From Pseudomonadota bacterium (GTDB lineage: Bacteria > Pseudomonadota > Gammaproteobacteria > Burkholderiales > Burkholderiaceae_C): DNA of 54,153 nucleotides. The notes beneath the pieces were generated by a model. The model searched no databases and was not told the DNA's origin. It saw only the letters and a program-made list of their open reading frames with translations. The position numbers were made by a program, and so were the translations under genes. The stretch is from assembly GCA_021816585.1 (NCBI GenBank), contig JAKAXL010000020.1:1-54153 (forward strand), written 5' to 3'. How positions within the stretch are numbered: position 1 is the stretch's first letter; each line of letters opens with the position of its first letter. Below, in pieces: positions 43,714-50,797 of this stretch.

Positions 43714-45907
43714 GCCCGAGGCGGTGCAGCCTGCGATGAACCCGTCCGCGTCCCCCCCGCAGCAAGCGCCGCAGCCGCTCGACGACGAAGCTTCGTCGCT
43801 GCTCGAGCGCGCGCGCGCGTTCAGTGCGCCGCTGCTGGCCGAGGTGCTGCTCGACAGCGGCGAGCCGGCGCTGTTGCACGCCGACGCCGTGCAGGCGATC
43901 CTGGCGCGCATGGGCGCCGACGCGCCGACCCGCGCCGCGGCCTGGCTGAGCCTGGCCGCCGGACAGCTGGCCAAGCCCGAGGAGCAGTTGCAGAAGGCCT
44001 TCGGCCGCGACAACGCCCACCTCGCGCTGGAAAGCCGCAAGCTGATGGGGGTGTTCCGGCTGGCGCGCCAGGGAGCCGCGGGCGGCGCCGACGTGCCCAC
44101 GCAGCACCGCGAGATGCTGCGCCGGCTGCTGCTGGCGATGTCCGAGGATCTGCGCGTGATCCCGCTGCGCCTGGCCTCGCGGCTGCAGTCGCTGCGCTAT
44201 TTCACCAGCGCGGGCGTGCAGCCCGCACAGGACTTCGTGCAGTCGTCGCTGCAGATCTGGGCGCCGCTGGCCAACCGTCTCGGGCTGTGGCAGGTGAAGT
44301 GGGAGATCGAGGACCTGGCCTTCCGCCTCGACCGCCCCGACGACTACGCGCGCATCGCCGAGTGGATGCGCCGCCGCGGCGCCGAGCACGAGGCGCTGAT
44401 CGCGCAGGCCAGCTTGCGCCTGCGCGACGCACTGGCGGCGCAGGGCATCGAGGCCTCGATCAGCGGGCGGCGCAAGCACGCCTACAGCATCTGGCGCAAG
44501 ATGCAGGGCAAGTCCCTCGAACTCGACGAGGTGATGGACCTGCTGGCGCTGCGCATCATCGTCGACAGCGTCGACCAGTGCTACGCCTCGCTGGGAGTCG
44601 TGCACCAGCTGTGGAGCGCGCTGGAGGCCGAATACGACGACTACATCGCGCGCCCGAAGGCCAACGGCTACCAGTCGCTGCACACGGTGGTGCGCGGCCC
44701 GCGCCAGCTGCCGCTGGAGATCCAGATCCGCACCCACGCGATGCACGAGCACGCCGAGCAGGGGGTCGCCGCGCACTGGGCCTACAAGGAGGCCGGAGTG
44801 CAGGGCTACAAGGGCGTGGTGGCGGCCTCGAGCTTCGACGCCAAGGTCGCGCTGGCGCGCCAGCTGATGGCGTGGCGCGGCGAGATCGCCGGCGGCGACG
44901 CGCAACCCGCCGGCGCGGCGACCAACCCCTTCGACGACCGTGTCTACGTGCTGACCCCGCAGGCACGCATCATCGAGCTCGAGGCCGGATGCACCGCGGT
45001 GGACTTCGCCTACGCCGTGCACACCGACCTCGGGCACCGCTGCCGCGGCGCCCGCGTGGACGGCGCGCTGCTGCCGCTGAACACCCCGCTGCGCAGCGGG
45101 CAGACGGTGGACATCGTCGCCGCCAGGCAGGGGGGACCTTCGCGCGACTGGCTCAATCCGGAGCTGGGCTTCCTGCAATCGGCGCGGGCCCGCGCCAAGG
45201 TGCGCGCGTGGTTCAACGCGCAGGCGCTGGAGCAGACGGTGGCCAGCGGGCGCGCGCAGATCGACAAGCTGCTGCAGCGCGAAGGGCGCAGCGGCATGAG
45301 CCTGCACGAGCTCGCCGCGGGGCTCGGGCTGCGCGGTCCGGAACAGCTGTTCGAGCGCGTGGGCAGCGAGAACCTGCCGCTGCGCCAGGTCGAGACCTAC
45401 CTGCGCGGCAATGGTGCGCCGGCCGCGCCCGCCGACGAGGTCGCGCTGCGCGCGGCGAAGGCGCAACCCGGAGGCGTGCTGGTGGTGGGCGTGGATGCGC
45501 TGCTGACCCAGCTCGCCGGCTGCTGCAAGCCGGCGCCGCCGGACGCCATCTGCGGCTTCGTCACGCGCGGACGCGGCGTCTCGGTGCACCGCGCCGACTG
45601 CTCGAACGCGCGCAACCTGCAGCTGCGCCACCCCGAGCGCGTCATCCCGGTGACCTGGGGGGCTCGCAACGACGGGTTGTTCGCGGTCGACCTGGTGGTG
45701 GAGGCCGCCGACCGCCACGGACTGCTGCGCGACATCTCGGAGGTCTTCTCCAAGCACAAGCTCAACGTGATCGGCGTGCGCACGCAAAGCCGCGGCGACA
45801 CCGCGCACATGCTGTTCACCGTCGAGCTGCCCGGCCTGGAAGCGCTGCCGTCGACGCTGAAGCTGCTGCGCGAGGTCAACGGCGTGCGGCAGGCGAGCAG
45901 GCGCTGA
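43697..45907 (+). CDS. relA: GTP pyrophosphokinase RelA
   Basis: RelA makes (p)ppGpp when uncharged tRNA enters the ribosomal A site. The 736-residue product has a degenerate N-terminal HD domain (no HDxxED), so hydrolase activity is not expected. The synthetase domain has GRRKHAYSIWRKMQ, VMDLLALRIIVDS and the EXDD motif EYDDY at 312-316, the mark of monofunctional RelA as opposed to SpoT/Rel (RXKD). PKANGYQSLHT follows. The TGS domain (VYVLTPQARIIELEAGCTAVDFAY, split over residues 416-439), zinc-finger-like CCKPAPPDAICG and C-terminal ACT domain complete it. Starts at residues 4 and 14 are alternatives. Confidence 0.96.
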   Translation: MSRMPEPEAVQPAMNPSASPPQQAPQPLDDEASSLLERARAFSAPLLAEVLLDSGEPALLHADAVQAILARMGADAPTRAAAWLSLAAGQLAKPEEQLQKAFGRDNAHLALESRKLMGVFRLARQGAAGGADVPTQHREMLRRLLLAMSEDLRVIPLRLASRLQSLRYFTSAGVQPAQDFVQSSLQIWAPLANRLGLWQVKWEIEDLAFRLDRPDDYARIAEWMRRRGAEHEALIAQASLRLRDALAAQGIEASISGRRKHAYSIWRKMQGKSLELDEVMDLLALRIIVDSVDQCYASLGVVHQLWSALEAEYDDYIARPKANGYQSLHTVVRGPRQLPLEIQIRTHAMHEHAEQGVAAHWAYKEAGVQGYKGVVAASSFDAKVALARQLMAWRGEIAGGDAQPAGAATNPFDDRVYVLTPQARIIELEAGCTAVDFAYAVHTDLGHRCRGARVDGALLPLNTPLRSGQTVDIVAARQGGPSRDWLNPELGFLQSARARAKVRAWFNAQALEQTVASGRAQIDKLLQREGRSGMSLHELAAGLGLRGPEQLFERVGSENLPLRQVETYLRGNGAPAAPADEVALRAAKAQPGGVLVVGVDALLTQLAGCCKPAPPDAICGFVTRGRGVSVHRADCSNARNLQLRHPERVIPVTWGARNDGLFAVDLVVEAADRHGLLRDISEVFSKHKLNVIGVRTQSRGDTAHMLFTVELPGLEALPSTLKLLREVNGVRQASRR

Positions 45908-45914
45908 GGGCACG

Positions 45915-45940
45915 TGCCGAGCCTGGCTCGGCAGGCCGTT
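45915..45940 (+). terminator. Terminator-like hairpin after relA
   Basis: TGCCGAGC (45915-45922) pairs with GCTCGGCA (45926-45933), only 8 nt after the relA stop. The following GGCCGTTTT gives a delayed, weak T-run. Confidence 0.45.
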
Positions 45941-45955
45941 TTCGGGTCGTGGGCC

Positions 45956-45986
45956 TTGCCGCGCTCGGGCCTGGCCGTGGTATGAT
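45956..45986 (+). promoter_or_regulatory. Promoter candidate for tRNA-Val
   Basis: TATGAT (45981-45986) lies 11 nt before the tRNA, with TTGCCG 19 nt upstream of it. Short spacing to the mature 5' end is typical for tRNA genes. It may also supply thrS by readthrough. Confidence 0.55.
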
Positions 45987-45997
45987 TTTCGTTTTCC

Positions 45998-46074
<77 letters not shown>

Positions 46075-46137
46075 GTTTTCCAGTTCTTCTGCCCTTCTGC
46101 CGAGACGGCCTTCGCGGCGGCGCATAGCAGCGACACG

Positions 46138-46164
46138 AGTGCGGCTTGGCCGCACTTTTTTGTT
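46138..46164 (+). terminator. Intrinsic terminator between tRNA-Val and thrS
   Basis: AGTGCGGC (46138-46145) pairs with GCCGCACT (46149-46156) and continues into TTTTTT then GTTT. The stem is strong. The thrS ATG is only 28 nt downstream and those bases show no promoter, so thrS must be reached by readthrough. Confidence 0.85.
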
Positions 46165-46192
46165 TCCAGCCGCCAGCAGCCACCCGCGAACC

Positions 46193-48112
46193 ATGCCGAA
46201 CATCACGCTTCCCGACGGATCCCGACGCAGCTACGACCACCCCGTCACGCTGGCCGAAGTGGCGGCGAGCATCGGCCCCGGTCTGGCCAAGGCGGCGCTG
46301 GCCGCCAAGGTCGACGGTCGCCTGGTCGACCTCAGCCACCAGCTGGGCGACGCACAGGACGTGCAGGTGAGCATCGTCACCGCGAAGGACCCCGAGGGTC
46401 TGGAGGTGCTGCGCCACTCCACCGCGCACCTGCTGGCCTATGCGGTCAAGGAACTGTACCCCGACGCGCAGGTGACCATCGGCCCGGTGATCGAGGACGG
46501 CTTCTACTACGACTTCGCCTACAAGCGCCCGTTCACGCCGGAGGACCTGGCCGCGATCGAGCAGCGCATGGCGCAGATCGCCGCACGCGACGAGCCGGTG
46601 CAGCGCCGCGTGCTGCCGCGCGAGCAGGCCGTGGCCTACTTCGAGGGCCTGGGCGAGCACTACAAGGCCGAGATCATCCGCGACATCCCGCCCGGCGAGG
46701 ACGTGTCGCTGTACAGCGAAGGCTCGTTCACCGACCTGTGCCGCGGCCCGCACGTGCCGTCCACCGGACGCCTGCAGGTGTTCAAGTTGATGAAGGTGGC
46801 CGGCGCCTACTGGCGCGGCGACCATCGCAACGAGCAGCTGCAGCGCATCTACGGCACCGCCTGGGCGCGCAAGGAGGAGCAGGCGGCCTACCTGCACCGT
46901 CTGGAGGAAGCCGAGAAGCGCGACCACCGGCGCCTCGGGCGCGAGCTCGACCTGTTCCACTTCCAGGACGAGGCCCCCGGGCTGGCCTTCTGGCACCCGA
47001 AGGGCTGGCAGATCTGGCAGGCGGTGGAGCAGTACATGCGCCGCGTCTACCGCGACAGCGGCTACCAGGAGGTGCGCGGGCCGCAGGTGCTCGACGTGAG
47101 CCTGTGGAAGCGTTCCGGGCACTGGGACAACTACGCCGAGAACATGTTCTTCACCGAGTCGGAGAAGCGCCAGTACGCGCTCAAGCCGATGAACTGCCCG
47201 GGACATGTGCAGATCTTCAACGCCGGGCTTCGCAGCTACCGCGACCTGCCGCTGCGCTACGGCGAGTTCGGCGGCTGCCACCGCAACGAGCCGTCGGGCG
47301 CGCTGCACGGGCTGCTGCGCGTGCGCGGCTTCACGCAGGACGACGGGCATATCTTCTGCACCGAGGAGCAGATCGAACCCGAGGTCTCGGCCTTCCACCA
47401 GCAGGCGATGAAGACCTACGCCGACTTCGGCTTCAGCGACATCGCGCTGAAGATCGCGCTGCGCCCGGACAAGCGCATCGGCGGCGACGAGATCTGGGAC
47501 AAGGCCGAGGCCGCGCTGCGCGACGCGCTGCGCGGCTGCGGCGTGGCATGGACCGAGCTGCCGGGCGAGGGCGCCTTCTACGGCCCGAAGATCGAATACC
47601 ACATGAAGGACTCGATCGGACGCGCCTGGCAGGTCGGCACGATGCAGGTCGACTTCATGATGCCCGAGCGCCTCGACGCCTCCTACGTCGACGAGCATTC
47701 GACGCGCCGGCGCCCGGTCATGCTGCACCGCGCCATCGTCGGTTCCATGGAACGCTTCATCGGCGTGCTGATCGAACACCATGCCGGGGCCATGCCGCTG
47801 TGGCTGGCGCCGGTGCAGGCGGTGGTCATGAGCATCACCGACGATTCCGCCGGATATGCTGCGCAAGTTCGACAAAGACTGCAAAAACAAGGCCTTAGAG
47901 TCGAGTCTGATTTGCGCAACGAAAAGATCAGCTATAAAATCCGCGAACATTCGTTGCAAAAGATTCCCTACCTGCTCGTGGTCGGGGACAAGGAACGCTC
48001 CGGGGAGTCGGTTGCCGTGCGCGCGCGGGGCAACCAGGATCTGGGCGTTCTGAAGCTGGGGGAATTCGAGCAGCGCGTGCGCGCCGAGCTCGAATCCATG
48101 CAGGGGACCTGA
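46193..48112 (+). CDS. thrS: Threonyl-tRNA synthetase
   Basis: ThrRS charges tRNA-Thr; it is a class II synthetase. The 639-residue product starts [20 protein letters not shown] with the TGS domain. It then has the second additional domain that edits Ser-tRNA ([12 protein letters not shown] and DLCRGPHVP), the catalytic core with zinc ligand Cys in MNCPGH, motif 2 [16 protein letters not shown], motif 3 [18 protein letters not shown], and the anticodon-binding domain. The last 90 codons include an AT-rich patch (about 47865-47960) with rare codons such as TTA and AGA, likely the infC promoter region. No Shine-Dalgarno precedes the start. Confidence 0.98.
   Translation: MPNITLPDGSRRSYDHPVTLAEVAASIGPGLAKAALAAKVDGRLVDLSHQLGDAQDVQVSIVTAKDPEGLEVLRHSTAHLLAYAVKELYPDAQVTIGPVIEDGFYYDFAYKRPFTPEDLAAIEQRMAQIAARDEPVQRRVLPREQAVAYFEGLGEHYKAEIIRDIPPGEDVSLYSEGSFTDLCRGPHVPSTGRLQVFKLMKVAGAYWRGDHRNEQLQRIYGTAWARKEEQAAYLHRLEEAEKRDHRRLGRELDLFHFQDEAPGLAFWHPKGWQIWQAVEQYMRRVYRDSGYQEVRGPQVLDVSLWKRSGHWDNYAENMFFTESEKRQYALKPMNCPGHVQIFNAGLRSYRDLPLRYGEFGGCHRNEPSGALHGLLRVRGFTQDDGHIFCTEEQIEPEVSAFHQQAMKTYADFGFSDIALKIALRPDKRIGGDEIWDKAEAALRDALRGCGVAWTELPGEGAFYGPKIEYHMKDSIGRAWQVGTMQVDFMMPERLDASYVDEHSTRRRPVMLHRAIVGSMERFIGVLIEHHAGAMPLWLAPVQAVVMSITDDSAGYAAQVRQRLQKQGLRVESDLRNEKISYKIREHSLQKIPYLLVVGDKERSGESVAVRARGNQDLGVLKLGEFEQRVRAELESMQGT
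47912..47940 (+). promoter_or_regulatory. Promoter candidate for infC inside thrS
   Basis: TTGCGC (47912-47917) and TAAAAT (47935-47940) are 17 nt apart, in the AT-rich 3' part of thrS; TATAAA overlaps the same -10. A start near 47947 lies about 237 nt before infC. E. coli infC also has promoters inside thrS. Confidence 0.6.
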
Positions 48113-48183
48113 AGCGGGCCATACCCCGCCGACCGGCCGCCCGCACCAGCGCGTCCCGCACGAACCTTCTGAAAGGCTGAACC

Positions 48184-48729
48184 ATAGCTACCCTACAGAG
48201 CCGCAACGCCCCGGAGAAAAGGGCCCACCGCCTGAACCGTGAAATCAACGTTCCCGAGGTCCGCCTGAGCGGCGAGGACAACGAGGCGTTGGGGATCGTC
48301 TCCGTCGCCGAGGCCCTGCGCCTCGCCGAGGAACGCGGGGTCGACCTGGTCGAGATCGCCCCGACCGCCACGCCTCCGGTGTGCCGGTTGATGGACTACG
48401 GGAAGTTCAAATACCAGGAACAGAAGCGCTCTCACGAGGCCAAGCTCAAGCAAAAGCAGATCCAGATCAAGGAGGTCAAGTTCCGGCCTGCCACCGACGA
48501 GGGCGACTACCAGATCAAGCTGCGCAACCTCAAGCGCTTCCTGGACGACGGTGACAAGGCCAAGGTCTCGCTGCGCTTCCGGGGCCGTGAGATCACCCAC
48601 CAGGAAATCGGCATGCGCCTGCTCGAGCGGGTGCGCGATGACCTCGAGGCGCATGCCCAGGTCGAGCAGATGCCGCGACTGGAGGGCAGGCAGATGATCA
48701 TGGTGCTGGCGCCGCGCAAGAAGAAGTAG
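48184..48729 (+). CDS. infC: Translation initiation factor IF-3, ATA start codon
   Basis: IF-3 keeps 30S subunits free and checks the start codon during initiation. The 181-residue product has the N-domain ([41 protein letters not shown] split over residues 36-58), the Lys-rich linker ([20 protein letters not shown]), and the C-domain ([26 protein letters not shown]). The conserved N-domain is in frame back to 48184, where the codon is ATA, preceded by GAAAGG at 48171-48176. A TGA stands at 48178-48180. No ATG or GTG is available before the internal TTG at 48289, which would delete the conserved first 35 residues. E. coli infC starts with ATT, and IF-3 represses its own synthesis by rejecting such codons. 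Confidence 0.93.
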   Translation: MATLQSRNAPEKRAHRLNREINVPEVRLSGEDNEALGIVSVAEALRLAEERGVDLVEIAPTATPPVCRLMDYGKFKYQEQKRSHEAKLKQKQIQIKEVKFRPATDEGDYQIKLRNLKRFLDDGDKAKVSLRFRGREITHQEIGMRLLERVRDDLEAHAQVEQMPRLEGRQMIMVLAPRKKK

Positions 48730-48735
48730 GAAGGA

Positions 48736-48868
48736 CCCGCCGGCAGCAAGGCGTGCAGTACCGGTTGTCCGGCGGGGGCCCCCCGCTGAGGCGACACCCC
48801 ATCCGTCGCCACGGCCTGGCCGTGGCGCGGGCCCCGACAGCGGCCCGGCTCACCCCGGGCCGCTGTCG
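48736..48868 (+). promoter_or_regulatory. Triple-hairpin leader between infC and rpmI
   Basis: Three stems follow one another in the 213-nt gap: CCCGCCGG/CCGGCGGG (48736-48776), CCACGGCC/GGCCGTGG (48809-48825), and a perfect 14-bp stem with a 6-nt loop (arms 48835-48848 and 48855-48868). None is followed by a U-tract. The position suits a translational operator for L20 or an RNA-processing site. Confidence 0.45.
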
Positions 48869-48942
48869 ATTCCAAGTGCGCACGGGCTCAAGTCCCGCAT
48901 CCGCGGGCGCCTGTGCACATGTTCATTCCAACGGAGCCTCAG

Positions 48943-49140
48943 ATGCCCAAGATGAAAACCAAGAAAAGCGCTGCCAAGCGCTTTCGCGTGCGGCCGGGTG
49001 GTACGGTCAAGCGCGGCCAGGCCTTCAAGCGTCACATCCTGACCAAGAAGACGACCAAGAACAAGCGTCATCTGCGCGGCAGCACCGAGGTGCATGCCAC
49101 GAACATGGGCCATATCGCCCAGATGATGCCCTTCGCCTGA
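48943..49140 (+). CDS. rpmI: 50S ribosomal protein L35
   Basis: A 65-residue, strongly basic large-subunit protein. [16 protein letters not shown] opens the family, and [18 protein letters not shown] and KNKRHLRGS follow. ATG at 48943 was chosen; ACGGAG lies 7 nt upstream. It sits between infC and rplT in the universal infC-rpmI-rplT order. Confidence 0.97.
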   Translation: MPKMKTKKSAAKRFRVRPGGTVKRGQAFKRHILTKKTTKNKRHLRGSTEVHATNMGHIAQMMPFA

Positions 49141-49190
49141 GCCCACGGGTTCTCGCGTCGTTGTCCCTATTCGGTTAAAGGAGTGTTCAG

Positions 49191-49547
49191 ATGCCTCGCG
49201 TCAAACGTGGTGTAACGGCTCGCGCCCGCCACAAGAAGGTCCTCGACCAGGCCAAGGGTTTCCGCGGCCGCCGCAAGAACGTCTTCCGCATCGCCAAGCA
49301 GGCGGTGATGAAGGCGGGCCAGTACGCCTATCGCGACCGCCGTGCCAAGAAGCGTGAATTCCGTGCGCTGTGGATCACGCGTATCAACGCCGCCGTGCGC
49401 GAGTTCGGCATGAGCTACAGCGTGTTCATGAACGGCATGAAGAAGGCCTCGATCGACATCGACCGCAAGGTGCTGGCGGAGATGGCCGTCAACGACAGCG
49501 CGGCCTTCGGCAAGATCGTCGAGGCGGTGCGCGCCCAGCTGGCCTGA
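49191..49547 (+). CDS. rplT: 50S ribosomal protein L20
   Basis: A 118-residue 23S rRNA-binding protein needed early in 50S assembly. It starts [18 protein letters not shown], with the long basic N-terminal extension, and has [20 protein letters not shown] and [24 protein letters not shown] lies 6 nt before the ATG, the best ribosome binding site in the cluster. In E. coli L20 represses rpmI-rplT translation by binding the leader; structured RNA upstream of rpmI fits that idea. Confidence 0.98.
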   Translation: MPRVKRGVTARARHKKVLDQAKGFRGRRKNVFRIAKQAVMKAGQYAYRDRRAKKREFRALWITRINAAVREFGMSYSVFMNGMKKASIDIDRKVLAEMAVNDSAAFGKIVEAVRAQLA

Positions 49548-49550
49548 GCC

Positions 49551-49691
49551 ATGCCGGCGGGCCGCGGTGCATGCTGCGCTGCGGTCCGGCGTCGCGCCTT
49601 GTCTTGTCGTCAGGCCTGGTTCGACCGGGCCTTTTTTCACGCCGCCGCCCGCGCCCGCGGGGCCGGCAGCGGCCTGAAGGCTTTGCAATGA
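49551..49691 (+). CDS. Possible 46-codon leader ORF linking rplT to pheS
   Basis: A small frame opens with ATG 3 nt after the rplT stop and ends with a TGA that overlaps the pheS ATG (ATGA). It has no Shine-Dalgarno and could only be translated by reinitiation after rplT. Its codons 24, 28 and 29 are Phe (TTC in the loop, TTT TTT in the T-run of the terminator hairpin). Composition is otherwise Arg/Ala/Gly-rich and like random GC-rich sequence. It may be chance, or a leader that couples pheST to ribosome movement. Confidence 0.3.
   Translation: MPAGRGACCAAVRRRALSCRQAWFDRAFFHAAARARGAGSGLKALQ
49612..49637 (+). terminator. Intrinsic terminator / attenuator before pheS
   Basis: AGGCCTGGT (49612-49620) pairs with ACCGGGCCT (49624-49632) around TCG, one pair being a G-T wobble, and runs into six T. 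It lies between rplT and pheS, 50 nt before the pheS start, with no promoter visible after it. E. coli pheST is also preceded by an attenuator. Confidence 0.8.
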
Positions 49692-50746
49692 CCACGACCA
49701 CGCAATTGCAGGAACTGGTGGGCCAGGCGCGAGAGCAGTTCGAAGCCAGCCCGACGGCGGCCGAACTGGAGAACGCGAAAGCGCGATTCCTCGGCAAGTC
49801 CGGCGCGATCACCGCGCTGATGAAGGGCCTGGCCAGCCTCACTCCCGAACTCAAGCGCCAGCAGGGCGCCGAGATCAACGTGGCCAAGCAGGCCATCGAG
49901 CACGCGCTGCAGGCGCGGCGCGACGCGCTGGCCGAGGCCGAGCTGCAGGCCCGCCTGGCCGAGCAGGCCATCGACGTCACCCTCGACGGACGCGGCCAGC
50001 GCCGCGGCGGCCTGCACCCGGTGGTGCGCTCGTGGATGCGCATCGAATCGATCTTCCGCTCGATCGGTTTCGAGGTCGCCGAAGGCCCCGAGATCGAGGA
50101 CGACTGGACCAATTTCACCGCGCTGAACTCGCCGCAGGACCACCCGGCGCGTTCGATGCAGGACACCTTCTACGTCGATCTCGACGACCCGCGCGGCCAG
50201 CCGCTGCTGCTGCGCACCCACACGTCGCCGATGCAGGTGCGGCACGCGCGCGCCCACGTGCAGGCGCATGCCGGCCAGGCCTCGATGCCCGACGTGCGGG
50301 TGATCGCGCCAGGGCGCACCTACCGCGTCGACAGCGACGCCACGCATTCGCCGATGTTCCACCAGTTCGAGGGTCTGTGGATCGGCGAGCAGGTGTCGAT
50401 GGCCGACCTGAAAGGCGTGTACACGGCCTTCCTGCACGCCTTCTTCGAGCGCGACGACATCGAACTGCGCTTTCGGCCCTCGTACTTCCCGTTCACCGAG
50501 CCCTCGGCCGAGATCGACATGATGTTCGACAGCGGGCCGCTGCGCGGGCGCTGGCTGGAGATCTCCGGTGCCGGCCAGGTGCACCCGACGGTGCTGCGCA
50601 ACTTCGGGCTGGATCCCGAGCGCCACATCGGCTTCGCCTTCGGCTCCGGCATCGAGCGCCTGACCATGCTGCGCTACGGGATCGGCGACCTGCGCCAGTT
50701 CTACGCCGGGGACCTGCGCTTTCTCGAACAGTTCAACGCCGCCTGA
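49688..50746 (+). CDS. pheS: Phenylalanyl-tRNA synthetase alpha subunit
   Basis: PheS is the catalytic subunit of the alpha2-beta2 synthetase. The 352-residue product has an N-terminal coiled coil (residues about 1-90), motif 1 region [28 protein letters not shown] (split over residues 107-134), motif 2 [24 protein letters not shown] (split over residues 206-229), [13 protein letters not shown], and motif 3 [18 protein letters not shown]. The Phe-pocket Ala/Gly in AFGSG is normal. The start lies in a TGATG-like overlap with the small upstream frame. pheT follows after 51 nt. Confidence 0.98.
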   Translation: MTTTTQLQELVGQAREQFEASPTAAELENAKARFLGKSGAITALMKGLASLTPELKRQQGAEINVAKQAIEHALQARRDALAEAELQARLAEQAIDVTLDGRGQRRGGLHPVVRSWMRIESIFRSIGFEVAEGPEIEDDWTNFTALNSPQDHPARSMQDTFYVDLDDPRGQPLLLRTHTSPMQVRHARAHVQAHAGQASMPDVRVIAPGRTYRVDSDATHSPMFHQFEGLWIGEQVSMADLKGVYTAFLHAFFERDDIELRFRPSYFPFTEPSAEIDMMFDSGPLRGRWLEISGAGQVHPTVLRNFGLDPERHIGFAFGSGIERLTMLRYGIGDLRQFYAGDLRFLEQFNAA

Positions 50747-50797
50747 GGGCCCGCCGCGAACCCCCGAACACACCTGTCTTCCGCACTCCGCTGATCC

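Noticed and set aside
48835..48868. The 14-bp hairpin before rpmI as an intrinsic terminator
   Set aside because: No U-tract follows on either strand, and ending transcription here would cut off rpmI-rplT; kept only as leader structure.
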